NCBI RefSeq assembly: GCF_031180975.1
Contig: NZ_JAPSLI010000005.1
Coordinates: forward strand, 62,001-126,000
Reading direction: 5' to 3'
Source: Microbacterium sp.
Lineage (GTDB): Bacteria; Actinomycetota; Actinomycetes; Actinomycetales; Microbacteriaceae
DNA: 64,000 bases
Position 1 is the stretch's first letter; each line of letters starts with the position of its first letter. The notes under the pieces were generated by a model, which saw nothing but the letters and a program-made list of their open reading frames with translations, was not told the DNA's origin and searched no databases. The translations under genes and the position numbers were made by a program. Positions 1 to 8,727 of this stretch are shown here, one piece after another.

Positions 1-2180
1 TCGCCGCGATGCTGAACATCGGCGGGCTGGTGCGTGCCCGCCGCGCCATCCGTGAGTTCCACACCGCCTCCTGGTCGAGCATCGCGCCGTTGCGCGTCTC
101 CCGCACTCAGCTGCGACAGCGGCTCGACGACGGCCACGGCAGCGAGCGCGGCGCGGTCAGCGAACTGCACTTCTTCGGCGGGGGTGGGGCGTGGGCCGTG
201 CTGGCCGCTCTGGTGGTGAGCATCGCCTGCTTCACGAAGCTGCTCGCCTGGCCGGCGCTCGGTGGTGGCGCGCTCCTGCCTATGCGGCAGACGATCGGCG
301 CGCTGTGGGCGGACGCCACCTGGGGACTCCGAGGGCTCGGCGAGGATCTCGTCGGACCCGCGGACCCCTTCGCGGCGGTCCTCGCCGTGCTCGGCACCCT
401 GTGGCCCGGCGCCCCGTCGTTCGCGCTGATCCTGCTGTGGCTCGGTGCGCTCCCGCTCGCAGTGCTCGGCGGCTGGTTCGCCGCCACCCGCGTCACTGAT
501 CGCGCCGGTCTGCGGATCCTCGGCGGTGTGCTGTGGGCGCTCGCGCCGACATTCCTCACCGCGCTCGTACAGGGCCGGCCGGCCGCGGTGATCCTGCACC
601 TGCTGCTGCCGTGGGTGTTCCACACCGCCGCGGTAGCACACCGCTCCTGGGGCGCCGCGGGCGCGGCATCCGTGCTCACCGCCGGCGCACTCGCCTGCGC
701 TCCCTCCCTCGCCCCGGCGTTCGTGCTGCTGTGTGCGGTGGCGCTCGTCATCGCCCTGGTCAGCGGCCGGGTGCGCGGTGCGGTCCGGGTGATCTGGCTG
801 CTCATCCCGAGCGTCGCGCTGTTCGCTCCGCTGATCTGGTGGCAGCTCCGACACGGTGAGCCGTGGGCCCTGCTCGCCGACCCCGGCGCGATCCGGCCGC
901 TCGGGCAGGCGGGAGCGGATGCCGCGGGGCGCACCCTCCTCGCCACCGGCTTCCCGTCGCCCGACCGGGCCGGCTGGGAGTGGTTCGCGGCCGCGTTCTC
1001 GCCGTGGACGCCGCTGCTGGTCGCGCCGGTGGCGGTCCTCGCCCTGGCGGCTGCGCTGTCCCCGCGCTGGCGGGCCGGGTACGCCCTGCTGCTGGTCGCG
1101 TTCAGCGGTCTGGCCACCTCGGTGCTCGCGGTGGGCGTCGTCGTCTCCTTCTGGCAGGGCGCAGGTGTGCCGCTGTGGCCGGGTACCGGGCTCAGCCTGG
1201 CGTGGCTCGGCGTGGTCGGCGCGGCGCTGGTGACCCTCGACACGATCGTCGCCGTGCCGCGCGTGCGGACCGTGGCGGCGGCCACCGCCGGTCTGGCGCT
1301 CGCCGTGGTCGCGCTGCCCTCCTTCCTCGCCGTGCACACCGCGCACACCGCGTTGGGGAACGGTCCGGAGAGCACCCTGCCCGCTCTGGTGGCCGCTCAG
1401 GCCGACGGTGATGCCGACCGAGGCACGCTCGTCGTCACTCCGCTCAACGACGGCTCCCTCGCCGTCGAGCTGGTGTGGGGGCCGAGCGCCACGCTCGGGG
1501 CTCAGACCACGATGCTGAGCACCGCCACCCGGCATCCGGACGACGGCCTCGCGGAGAACGCCGTCGACCTCATCTCGGCGCGGGACTTCGACGCGTCCGC
1601 CGCGCTCGCCGAGCGCGGCGTCGGCTTCGTGCTGCTCGCCCGCACCGTCGGCGAACAGGACAGGGCCCGCAGCATGCGGGAGGCAGCGATCACCGCCGTC
1701 GATCAGCGCACCGGCTTCGTCAAAGCGGGCGAGACCGAGCGCGGCATGCTGTGGCGCATCGAGGGCGACGTCGCACCGCGCGGTGAGCTGACCGCCGCGC
1801 AGGAGGCGACCAGCCGGTTGGTCAGCACCCTGCAGATCATCGTGGTGCTGGCCGCCGTCCTGCTCTCCATCCCCACCCGCGCCTCACGTCGCGCCGCCCG
1901 GTCGCGCTCCCGGATCGTGGGACGCGCCGCCGAGGAGCCGATGGTGCTGCCGCGGCGGCGCGACCGCGCCGGTCTCGGGGAGGAACACGAGGAGCTCGTT
2001 TCGGATGCCGGTGAGCATCCGCCCGAGGACGTCCAGCGCACCGAACCACGACCGCCCGGACCGGAGGCCGAGTCCTCGTCCGCCGCACCGGCACCGGGCG
2101 ACGAGCATCAGGACACGCAGCACGACGCGCGTGAAGCTTCACATCACGGAGCCGACGCCACGCAGGAGGGACACCGATGA
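1..2180 (+). CDS. Glycosyltransferase, multi-spanning membrane protein (5' truncated)
   Basis: The reading frame is open to the window edge, so the N-terminus lies upstream; the methionine at base 9 is probably internal. About 720 residues are visible. They hold some ten to twelve hydrophobic segments (roughly residues 60-480), a soluble extracytoplasmic region (about 480-600), one last membrane helix near 610-630 and a charged, proline-rich cytoplasmic tail. This arrangement matches the C-terminal part of large actinobacterial family 2 glycosyltransferases that sit next to DUF5719 genes and are thought to act in cell-envelope glycan assembly. The catalytic GT domain is not in the window, so the family call rests on architecture and neighbourhood. 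The stop codon overlaps the next start (ATGA), which implies translational coupling with the DUF5719 gene. Confidence 0.6.
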   Translation, partial: AAMLNIGGLVRARRAIREFHTASWSSIAPLRVSRTQLRQRLDDGHGSERGAVSELHFFGGGGAWAVLAALVVSIACFTKLLAWPALGGGALLPMRQTIGALWADATWGLRGLGEDLVGPADPFAAVLAVLGTLWPGAPSFALILLWLGALPLAVLGGWFAATRVTDRAGLRILGGVLWALAPTFLTALVQGRPAAVILHLLLPWVFHTAAVAHRSWGAAGAASVLTAGALACAPSLAPAFVLLCAVALVIALVSGRVRGAVRVIWLLIPSVALFAPLIWWQLRHGEPWALLADPGAIRPLGQAGADAAGRTLLATGFPSPDRAGWEWFAAAFSPWTPLLVAPVAVLALAAALSPRWRAGYALLLVAFSGLATSVLAVGVVVSFWQGAGVPLWPGTGLSLAWLGVVGAALVTLDTIVAVPRVRTVAAATAGLALAVVALPSFLAVHTAHTALGNGPESTLPALVAAQADGDADRGTLVVTPLNDGSLAVELVWGPSATLGAQTTMLSTATRHPDDGLAENAVDLISARDFDASAALAERGVGFVLLARTVGEQDRARSMREAAITAVDQRTGFVKAGETERGMLWRIEGDVAPRGELTAAQEATSRLVSTLQIIVVLAAVLLSIPTRASRRAARSRSRIVGRAAEEPMVLPRRRDRAGLGEEHEELVSDAGEHPPEDVQRTEPRPPGPEAESSSAAPAPGDEHQDTQHDAREASHHGADATQEGHR

Positions 2181-3556
2181 AGCAGCGGACCATCCGGCTG
2201 GCGGCGACCGGCTCCCGGATCGCCGTCGGCGCCGCCATCGCGGCGGCGTGCGTCGTCGGAGTGACCGGTGCCGCCGCAGCACCATGGCCGACCGTCCAGA
2301 CAGAGCCGGCGTACAGCACCGTCGCCCCGGTCCCCGGGGACACCGTGCTGGTGTGCAACGGTTCGTTCCGAGCGCTCGGACGCGACTCCATGCGCGCCGA
2401 GCTCATGATCTCGGCCGCCGCCCCGCAGGTGCGCGTCGACGCCGCCGCCGCGCAGCCCGAGTCCGCTGATCTCGCCATGCCCGAGCTGGAGGGCGGAACC
2501 GGGGCGCGCGTGCTCACCGGCGTCGTGCAGGGCCGGACCGCACCGCAGTTCGCGGCCGTCGAATCCGTCACCCTCGACGACGAGGATCTGCGCGGACTGG
2601 CGGCGGCGCCGTGCCGGGAGCCGTCCACGCGATCGTGGCTGGTCGGCGGCGACGTCTCCACCGGTGCCTCCGACGTCATCGTGCTGTCCAACCCCGGCGA
2701 CGTCCCCGCCACGGTCCAGCTCGACGTGTACGGCGAGGCGCGGGCGGCCTCCACGGTCATCGTGCCTGCCAAGACGCAGATGGGTGTGCCACTGGCATCC
2801 GTCGCTTCGGGTCAGCAGCACCCCGTCGTCGAAGTGAACGCCGAGGGCGCACCGGTGCGGGCGACCCTGCAGTCGGGGCTGGTCCGCACCCTGGAGCCGG
2901 TCGGCATCGACATCCAGGACGGCGTCGGCGGCGCGCAGAACAGCCACACCCTGGTAGGCGTGCAGGTCGCCCCCATCACCGAGGGCGACGACGCCACCGG
3001 GGCCGTCGTGCGACTGCTGGCGCCGGAGGCCGACACCGAGGCGACGGTGCGCGTGCGCGCGGTGGGGACGACATCCGTGCTGGACGAGTACACCGTGCCG
3101 CTCGTGACCGGCACGCCGGTGGAGATCGCGCTCACCGGTCTCTCCGACGGCGCGTACGACGTGCAGGTCGACGCCGCGGCGCCAGTGGTGGCGGCAGCCC
3201 GGCAGATGGTGCGCTCAGGAGCGGTGGCCGACTTCGCGTGGATGACCCCGGCGCCGCAGATCGCCGCGCCGACGATGTTCTCCGTGCCCGGCGATGATCC
3301 GGCCACGCTGTATCTGCGCAACACCTCAGACGAAGGCGTGACGATCACGCTGGAAGGGCAGGGTGGACGTCGCCTCCAGCTCGGTGCGGGCGGTTCGGCG
3401 TCCCTGCCGGTCTCCGCGGGCGGCTACACGCTCACACCGTCAGGGCCCGTGCACGCCGCGATCGGCATCCGCGGGGCGGACGACGAGGCGATCGTGGCCG
3501 GATGGCCGCTGTGGGCGTCGGCCGCCACTCAGCAGCCGATCGTGGTGCGACGCTGA
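2177..3556 (+). CDS. DUF5719 family secreted protein
   Basis: 459 residues. The N-terminus has a basic start (MKQRTIR), a hydrophobic stretch to about residue 40 and an alanine-rich AAAAP cleavage region, so it is probably exported. The rest is beta-rich, with repeated short segments such as VIVLSNPGDVPATVQLDV and LYLRNTSDEGVTITLEG that look like immunoglobulin-type or jelly-roll strands. No catalytic motif is visible. The family is actinobacterial and usually follows the large membrane glycosyltransferase, as here, with a four-base ATGA overlap. A role as the exported partner of that enzyme is inference from context; the biochemical function is unknown. Confidence 0.7.
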   Translation: MKQRTIRLAATGSRIAVGAAIAAACVVGVTGAAAAPWPTVQTEPAYSTVAPVPGDTVLVCNGSFRALGRDSMRAELMISAAAPQVRVDAAAAQPESADLAMPELEGGTGARVLTGVVQGRTAPQFAAVESVTLDDEDLRGLAAAPCREPSTRSWLVGGDVSTGASDVIVLSNPGDVPATVQLDVYGEARAASTVIVPAKTQMGVPLASVASGQQHPVVEVNAEGAPVRATLQSGLVRTLEPVGIDIQDGVGGAQNSHTLVGVQVAPITEGDDATGAVVRLLAPEADTEATVRVRAVGTTSVLDEYTVPLVTGTPVEIALTGLSDGAYDVQVDAAAPVVAAARQMVRSGAVADFAWMTPAPQIAAPTMFSVPGDDPATLYLRNTSDEGVTITLEGQGGRRLQLGAGGSASLPVSAGGYTLTPSGPVHAAIGIRGADDEAIVAGWPLWASAATQQPIVVRR

Positions 3557-3562
3557 CGCGGT

Positions 3563-3994
3563 TCAGTAATCGGGAGCGTCCGGACCGAGCTCCCACGGCT
3601 CACGACCGACGTACTCGGCGGCGGCGTGGAACACCGCGCTCTCGATCGCGACGCGTCGGTGGGCGGCGTCGTCATGCCCCTTCGGCAGCAGCCGCTCTAT
3701 CGGCACGCGGTACAGCGACACGCGCCGTTCGTTGTGATCCACCCGCCACTTCGGGATCCCGTCGCCGCGGTCGTGCAGCGGCATCGCGGCGATCTCGAAC
3801 CGCACGTCACGCAATTCCTCCCAGGTGCTGCGCAGGTACTCGACCGCGCTGCCGACGGTGAGCTCGAAGCGGTCCAGCCGCCCGTCCAGCGGAGGCAGGG
3901 GAGGCCGCACGACCTCGCTGCGACCCAGGCGACCGTGCCGCCCGTGCCGGGCGGGTCGCGGTGCCGCGGGGCGGGAGGGACTGCGACGGGCCAT
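3563..3994 (-). CDS. Small metallopeptidase-family protein (zincin-like), zinc motif degenerate
   Basis: 143 residues with a basic, proline- and arginine-rich N-terminus and a conserved-looking core (FELTVGSAVEYLRSTWEELR, PKWRVDHNERRVSLYR). It resembles the short actinobacterial metallopeptidase-family proteins encoded convergent to DUF5719. The canonical HExxH zinc site is not seen; the corresponding helix reads ESAVFHAAAEY, with one His and one Glu. Peptidase activity is therefore doubtful. I chose ATG 3994: a TAGACT -10 box lies six bases upstream and there is no ribosome binding site, the pattern of a leaderless mRNA. A TTG at 4000 is the only longer option. Confidence 0.65.
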   Translation of the reverse strand: MARRSPSRPAAPRPARHGRHGRLGRSEVVRPPLPPLDGRLDRFELTVGSAVEYLRSTWEELRDVRFEIAAMPLHDRGDGIPKWRVDHNERRVSLYRVPIERLLPKGHDDAAHRRVAIESAVFHAAAEYVGREPWELGPDAPDY

Positions 3995-4050
3995 GCTCAA
4001 AGTCTAGGTGCTGATCTCCGCTCGTTGGCCGGGTGGTGCGGGGTTCGAGT

Positions 4051-4118
4051 GAAGGAGATCGCCCGAAACGAAGGGCCGGTTCCCGGCATCCGCTCCTTCG
4101 TTTCCTGCCATCTCCTTC
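4051..4118. repeat. Imperfect intergenic palindrome (23-base arms)
   Basis: Arms at 4051-4073 and 4096-4118 are reverse complements at 20 of 23 positions (GAAGGAGAT...GAAACGAAG), around a 22-base loop. It lies between the divergent starts of the metallopeptidase-family gene and DUF3499. A divergent gap is an odd place for a terminator, and there is no T-run, so a REP-like element or a regulatory structure is more likely. Confidence 0.6.
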
Positions 4119-4211
4119 AGCTCGGTCGTCGCGGATCTCGGGGCACCCCAACATCGGCCCGCGCCGCGCGGCATCGGGATGCCGTCGCCGACCGCGCCTA
4201 CGCTGGAGACG

Positions 4212-4418
4212 ATGGACGAACGACTGTGCTCCAAGGTGACCTGCGCGCGCGAAGCGGTCGCGACGCTGACCTACGACTACGACGGCCAGATGGCCGCCCT
4301 CGGACCGCTGGGCCCCGCCGGTCACCCGCACGCGCACGACCTGTGCGCACAGCACGCGGACCGGCTCTCCGTGCCCGCCGGCTGGCTGGTCGTCCGCCAC
4401 GAGGCGCTGCGCGGCTGA
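4212..4418 (+). CDS. DUF3499 family small protein
   Basis: 68 residues beginning MDERLCSKVTCAREAVATL. Two cysteines at the start (C-x3-C) and a later DLCAQHAD motif suggest a small metal-binding fold. This is a conserved actinobacterial family of unknown function. The frame extends upstream to 4179, but ATG 4212 gives the typical N-terminus and has a TACGCT -10-like box ending seven bases before it. The only ribosome-binding-like bases (GGAG) are too close to the start, so the message may be leaderless. It is divergent from the metallopeptidase-family gene, a frequent actinobacterial pairing. Confidence 0.75.
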   Translation: MDERLCSKVTCAREAVATLTYDYDGQMAALGPLGPAGHPHAHDLCAQHADRLSVPAGWLVVRHEALRG

Positions 4419-4454
4419 CGTCCTTCTGACCGGGCGAATCCCTCGTTCGAGGCC

Positions 4455-4479
4455 GTCCGGGTGACGTTCAGACCCGGAC
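4455..4479. terminator. Hairpin between convergent DUF3499 and RDD genes
   Basis: GTCCGGGT at 4455-4462 and ACCCGGAC at 4472-4479 form a perfect 8-bp GC-rich stem with a 9-base loop. It overlaps the RDD gene stop codon. There is no clear T-run, as is common in high-GC actinobacteria. Confidence 0.45.
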
Positions 4480-5277
4480 GCGCCGCCCGGAGAGCCGCTC
4501 TGCGCGGTCGTCGGCGTTGGCGAGCGCGCGCTTCTCCCGCTCGCGGCGCAACGCCGTGACGCCGAGCAGCAACTCCTCGGGCGAGACCGGGGGCAGCGGC
4601 GACACGAAGGCACTGGCCTCGGTGGCGAGCTCCTGCGCGACCCGCACCCTGGCGGCCGGGGACAGCCGCGGAGCGTTGACGAGGAACTGGGACACGCGGC
4701 GGGCGAGGCGATCGGGCAGCCTGGCCACGTCGGCGATGCGCGCCCACTCCGTCAGCGATGGCGGCAGATAGGGCAGGTGCTGCTCGAGCCGCGGCGTGCG
4801 CACGCGCTGCGCGTAGGTGCCGGCCACCAGATCGCCCAGTCGCTGCGACCGGGCGGTGAGAGCGCCCGCGATCACCGCGGCGCCGCCGAACGTCAGGTAG
4901 ACCTCCAGCACGCCCAGCAGCCCGCGGATGAAGCTGTGTCGGAACGTGATGGCGCCGCCGTCCACGCGGACGATGCGGCCGCCGACGATGAGCTTCCCGA
5001 CGCTGCGTCCACGCGTGGCCATCTCCACGGTCACCGGCAGCACCAGGAAGCTCAGCACCATGGCGACGACCGTGAGGATGCGCCCCAGGTGCTCGGACAT
5101 CAGGTTCATGTTCGACAGCCACAGCTGCACGAAGACGAAGGCGAAGAACACCGCGAAGCTGATCAGCATGTCCACCAGCGCGCCGGCGGCGCGCAGCACG
5201 AAGCCGACCGGCTGCACATCGATCGCCACGGCCTCACCGGAGAGGATCTCCTGCTCGTCGGCGATCGGCATGGACAT
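4468..5277 (-). CDS. RDD family membrane protein
   Basis: 269 residues. Residues 1-150 form the RDD domain: VGFVLRAAGALVDMLISFAVFF with the family R and D residues, then hydrophobic helices near 30-55 and 75-95, then RGRSVGKLIVGGRIVR and FIRGLL. The remaining ~120 residues are a cytoplasmic, arginine-rich helical tail. RDD proteins are membrane proteins of mostly unknown role; some act as ion exchangers. The gene is divergent from a SpoIIM-like gene, a common actinobacterial pair next to MoxR/DUF58 operons. Two starts are possible (5277 and 5271, MSMPIADEQ or MPIADEQ). Neither has a Shine-Dalgarno sequence, and a TACTGTA -10-like element lies just upstream. Confidence 0.85.
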   Translation of the reverse strand: MSMPIADEQEILSGEAVAIDVQPVGFVLRAAGALVDMLISFAVFFAFVFVQLWLSNMNLMSEHLGRILTVVAMVLSFLVLPVTVEMATRGRSVGKLIVGGRIVRVDGGAITFRHSFIRGLLGVLEVYLTFGGAAVIAGALTARSQRLGDLVAGTYAQRVRTPRLEQHLPYLPPSLTEWARIADVARLPDRLARRVSQFLVNAPRLSPAARVRVAQELATEASAFVSPLPPVSPEELLLGVTALRREREKRALANADDRAERLSGRRVRV

Positions 5278-5280
5278 GAG

Positions 5281-5287
5281 TACAGTA
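5281..5287. promoter_or_regulatory. Shared, near-symmetric -10 element for divergent RDD and SpoIIM genes
   Basis: TACAGTA on the plus strand reads TACTGTA on the minus strand, so each strand carries a plausible -10 hexamer (TACAGT, TACTGT). The SpoIIM GTG start follows seven bases after the plus hexamer. The RDD starts follow four or ten bases after the minus hexamer. No convincing -35 box was found on either side. Confidence 0.45.
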
Positions 5288-5293
5288 AATCAG

Positions 5294-6283
5294 GTGGACG
5301 CCGATGCTCTGAGCGATGCGCGCCGCTCGGAATGGGAGCGGCTGGATGCGCTCAGTCGCGCCCGCCACCTCGACGGTGCCGGCGTGGACGAACTGATCCT
5401 GCGCTATCGAGCGGCCTCCGCCGACCTCGCGGAGCTGAAGACGTCCGTCGGCGACACGCCCCAGGGCGCCTATCTCTCCACGATCCTCGCGGCGGCGCGT
5501 TTGCGCCTAACCGGCGCCGGCGACAACCTGATGGCGCAGACCACGCGGTTCTTCGCGCTGCAGTTGCCCGCCGCGCTGTTCCGGGTCCGCCGCACCACCG
5601 GGATCATCGCGGCGGCGTTCATCCTCATCTGGGTGCTGAGCGCCGCTTGGATCGCCGCCGACCCGGGCCGGATCGCCGCGCTGGGCCCGCCCGACGTGCT
5701 GCAGCAGTACGCCGAGGAGGACTTCGTCGACTACTACGAGCCGGCGGCGTCGTTCGCCGGGATGGTGTGGACGAACAACGCCTGGCTGGCCATGCAGTGC
5801 GTGCTGTTCGGAGTCACCGGGATCTGGCCGGTCTGGCTGCTCATGCAGAACGCGCTCGGTCTGGGCGTGGCGACGTCGGTGATGTCGGCGTACGGGCACC
5901 TCGACACGATGATCCTGCACATCCTGCCGCACGGGCTGCTGGAGATGACCAGCATCTTCGTCGCCGGTGCGGCCGGTCTGCACCTGTTCTGGGCGTGGGT
6001 GGCTCCCGGTCACCGCACCAGGGGGCAGGCGCTCGCCTCCGAGGGGCGGGCCCTCGCGACGATCGCCATCGGACTGGTGTTCGCCCTGGCGCTGTCGGGC
6101 CTCGTCGAGGGGTTCGTGACGGGATCGGCGCTGCCGTGGCCGGTGAAGATCGGCATCGGCGCCGCCGCTCTCGCGGTGTTCCTGTTCTACATGCTCGTCA
6201 CGGGCCGGCGCGCCGTGCGCCGAGGCGAGACGGGCGATCTGGTCGAGTACGAGGCGGGCACGCCCACGCTCACCGCCGGCTGA
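5294..6283 (+). CDS. Stage II sporulation protein M (SpoIIM)-like membrane protein
   Basis: 329 residues from GTG 5294. After about 100 soluble residues come some six membrane helices, including GIIAAAFILIWVLSAAWIAA and a conserved centre with HILPHGLLEMTSIFVAGAAG, the SpoIIM/DUF95 signature. The organism group does not sporulate; in non-sporulating actinobacteria this family pairs with RDD and MoxR/DUF58 genes, and its role is unknown. I prefer GTG 5294 to ATG 5276 because 5276 would overlap the start codon of the divergent RDD gene. The sequence VDADALSDARRSEWERLDAL also resembles the usual N-terminus, and a TACAGT -10 box lies seven bases upstream. Confidence 0.8.
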   Translation: MDADALSDARRSEWERLDALSRARHLDGAGVDELILRYRAASADLAELKTSVGDTPQGAYLSTILAAARLRLTGAGDNLMAQTTRFFALQLPAALFRVRRTTGIIAAAFILIWVLSAAWIAADPGRIAALGPPDVLQQYAEEDFVDYYEPAASFAGMVWTNNAWLAMQCVLFGVTGIWPVWLLMQNALGLGVATSVMSAYGHLDTMILHILPHGLLEMTSIFVAGAAGLHLFWAWVAPGHRTRGQALASEGRALATIAIGLVFALALSGLVEGFVTGSALPWPVKIGIGAAALAVFLFYMLVTGRRAVRRGETGDLVEYEAGTPTLTAG

Positions 6284-6299
6284 GTCGACGCGACGCGGC

Positions 6300-7076
6300 T
6301 CACAGCCCGGGGCGGGGCACCTCCGCGCCGGCGACGCCGTCGAACAGGGCGCGGTACGCCACGCCGGCCAGCATCGCGCCGGCGATCGGGAACACGATGA
6401 AGACCCACACCTGAGCCAGCGGCTCGATGCCGCCGTAGATGGCCGTGGCGATCGAACGCGCCGGGTTCGCCGCGCCGTTGTCCACCGGAATGCTCACGAG
6501 GTGGATGAGCGTCAGCGTCAGGGCGATCACCGCGCCGGCGAACGGGGTTCCCCGCTCGGGATGGGTGGCCCCGAGGAACACCAGCAGCAGGAAGCCCGTC
6601 AGGATCACCTCGACGATGATGGCGGCGAGGACTCCGAACCCGCCGGGGGAGAGGGCGCCCCACCCGCTGCTCGCGAAGCCCGCGTCCTGCACGGTCGTGA
6701 CCCATGTCTCCGGGCCGAACATGCCGATCAGGGTGAGGACGGTGGTCGCCACCACCGCGCCCGCCAGCTGGGCGACGATGTAGGGCAGCACGCCGCGCCA
6801 CGGCATCCGCCCCGCCGCGGCGAGCCCGAGGGTGACGGCGGGGTTGAAGTGGCCGCCGGAGAGCGGGCCGAAGGCGTACATCGCGATCAGCAGCGCCAGT
6901 CCGAATCCCAGCGCGACCGCAACGTGAACAGACGCCGCGGAACCCGGGTCGGTGAAGAGCTCACCCGCGAACAGTGCGGTGCCGATCCCGCCGAACACCA
7001 GCAGGAACGCGCCGAATCCCTCGGCCGCGAGCTGGGCACCGAGCGACGGGGTCGAGGGCGTGGTGGGGTCGGTCAT
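6300..7076 (-). CDS. Aquaporin / MIP family channel
   Basis: 258 residues with six hydrophobic helices and two pore-lining NPA motifs: HFNPAVT near residue 85 and GAANPARS near residue 205. It is therefore a major intrinsic protein, a water or small neutral solute channel in the plasma membrane; the arginine after the second NPA fits the selectivity filter. The family call is secure, but water versus glycerol selectivity cannot be settled by eye. GAAGGAACG upstream of ATG 7076 is a reasonable ribosome binding site. It lies convergent to SpoIIM with only 16 bases between stops, and upstream of the catalase terminator, so it probably has its own promoter. Confidence 0.9.
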   Translation of the reverse strand: MTDPTTPSTPSLGAQLAAEGFGAFLLVFGGIGTALFAGELFTDPGSAASVHVAVALGFGLALLIAMYAFGPLSGGHFNPAVTLGLAAAGRMPWRGVLPYIVAQLAGAVVATTVLTLIGMFGPETWVTTVQDAGFASSGWGALSPGGFGVLAAIIVEVILTGFLLLVFLGATHPERGTPFAGAVIALTLTLIHLVSIPVDNGAANPARSIATAIYGGIEPLAQVWVFIVFPIAGAMLAGVAYRALFDGVAGAEVPRPGL

Positions 7077-7171
7077 CGGATCGTTCCTTCGGGCGGGAAG
7101 CGGTGCGGTGCGGGTGAATCACATTCTCGCACTGCCGCGACGTCGGACACTGCCGGGCCGTGCGACACGCA

Positions 7172-7213
7172 GAGGCGCCCTCCGTCCCGTTCGACGGGGG
7201 CGGAGGGCGCCTC
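7172..7213. terminator. Strong hairpin after catalase
   Basis: GAGGCGCCCTCCG at 7172-7184 pairs perfectly with 7201-7213. The loop itself can pair (CCCGT/ACGGG), extending the stem. It lies 18 bases beyond the catalase stop on the minus strand and separates it from the aquaporin gene. Confidence 0.75.
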
Positions 7214-7230
7214 GTGGCGTCACCGTCGGG

Positions 7231-8727
7231 TCACTCGCCGACGCCGACCGGCTCCGGCTCGCCGAGCGGCGCGCCGGCCAGGGCCCGCAGCTGCGCGCCG
7301 AGGTCCTGGTCGACCTGCGTCCAGTACCAGAAGAAGCGCTCCTGGATGGCGGGGACGGTCAGCGCGTTGTACTGGCCCACGAGGGTCTGCACGAAGCGGG
7401 CGCGCTGCTCGTCGTCGAAGACCTCGCGGTACAGGATGCCGGCCTGACCGAAGTCGCTGTCGTCCGCACGCAGCGTGTAAGCGGCGCGCACCAGCTCGCC
7501 GTCGGACTCCCAGCTGGCCTCCACGCCGAGCAGCGGGTCGGCCTCGGGGCCGCCGGCCGCGCCGTAGGAGTTCGGCGTGTACACGCGGTGCTCGGCCGGG
7601 TTGAAGTGGTACTGCATCTGGCCCTCGTGCATGTAGTTGCGCACCTCGGCCGCGTGCGGCTGGTTGACCGGCAGCTGGTTGTAGTTCGCGCCGATGCGGT
7701 AGCGCTGCGCGTCACCGTACGAGAACACGCGCGCCATCAGCATCTTGTCCGGCGAGATGCCGGTGCCGGGAACCTGGTTGGCGGGCGAGAACGCGGCCTG
7801 CTCGATCTCCGCGAAGAAGTTCTGCGGGTTGCGGTTCAGCGTGAACGTGCCGACCTTGATGCGCGGGTAGTCCGACTTCGGCCACACCTTGGTGAGGTCG
7901 AACGGGTTGTAGCGGTAGGTCTTGGCCTCCTCGTAGGGCATGACCTGCACGTACACGTCCCACTTCGGGAAGTCGCCGCGCTCGATCGCCTCGTACAGAT
8001 CGCGGCGGTAGTAGTCCGCGTCGGCACCGGCGATGCGCTCGGCCTCGTCGGCGTCCATGCGCTCCACGCCCTGGTGGGACAGGAAGTGGTACTTCACCCA
8101 GAACCGCTCGCCGGCGGCGTTCACCCACTGGTAGGTGTGCGAGCCGTAGCCGTTCAGGTGGCGCCAGCTGCGCGACAGGCCGCGGTCGCCCATCACGTAG
8201 GTGACCTGGTGGGCGGTCTCGGGCGACAGGGTCCAGAAGTCCCACTGCATGTCGGCGTTGCGCAGGCCCGAGGCGCCGAGGCGCTTCTGGGAGTGGATGA
8301 AGTCGGGGAACTTCATCGCGTCGCGCAGGAAGAAGGTGGGGGTGTTGTTCCCCACGATGTCGAGGTTGCCCTCCGTGGTGTAGAAGCGCAACGCGAAACC
8401 GCGCACGTCGCGCCAGGTGTCGGGAGAGCCCTGCTCGCCGGCGACGGAGGAGAACCGCAGCAGCGTCTCGCTCTTCGCGCCGGGCTGGAACACGGCGGCC
8501 CGGGTGTAGGCCGAGACGTCCTCGGTCACCTCGAACTCGCCGAACGCGCCACCACCCTTGGCGTGCGGGTTGCGCTCCGGGACGCGCTCGCGGTTGAACG
8601 AGGCGAGCTTCTCGACCAGGTAGCGGTCGTGCAGAGCGGTGATGCCGTCGGCGCCGACGGTGAGCGAGTGCGCATCGCTCGCCACCGGGGTTCCGGTCTG
8701 TGTCGTGGTTGCGGGCTTGTCAGCCAT
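7231..8727 (-). CDS. katA: Monofunctional haem catalase
   Basis: 498 residues, the size of a small-subunit (clade 3) catalase. It disproportionates hydrogen peroxide to water and oxygen in the cytoplasm. Catalytic His lies in [16 protein letters not shown] near residue 55, and the catalytic Asn is in the [10 protein letters not shown] segment. Distal features [12 protein letters not shown] and [12 protein letters not shown] and the proximal haem-ligand tyrosine in [14 protein letters not shown] are all present. ATG 8727 is chosen because AAAGGA lies six bases upstream; ATG 8733 directly abuts that site. The start overlaps the end of the Fur-type regulator by eight bases, so the two are co-transcribed and probably coupled. 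Confidence 0.95.
   Translation of the reverse strand: MADKPATTTQTGTPVASDAHSLTVGADGITALHDRYLVEKLASFNRERVPERNPHAKGGGAFGEFEVTEDVSAYTRAAVFQPGAKSETLLRFSSVAGEQGSPDTWRDVRGFALRFYTTEGNLDIVGNNTPTFFLRDAMKFPDFIHSQKRLGASGLRNADMQWDFWTLSPETAHQVTYVMGDRGLSRSWRHLNGYGSHTYQWVNAAGERFWVKYHFLSHQGVERMDADEAERIAGADADYYRRDLYEAIERGDFPKWDVYVQVMPYEEAKTYRYNPFDLTKVWPKSDYPRIKVGTFTLNRNPQNFFAEIEQAAFSPANQVPGTGISPDKMLMARVFSYGDAQRYRIGANYNQLPVNQPHAAEVRNYMHEGQMQYHFNPAEHRVYTPNSYGAAGGPEADPLLGVEASWESDGELVRAAYTLRADDSDFGQAGILYREVFDDEQRARFVQTLVGQYNALTVPAIQERFFWYWTQVDQDLGAQLRALAGAPLGEPEPVGVGE

Noticed and set aside
5294..6283. Evidence for endospore formation (SpoIIM)
   Set aside because: SpoIIM-like proteins are common in non-sporulating actinobacteria paired with RDD and MoxR genes; no other sporulation gene is present.
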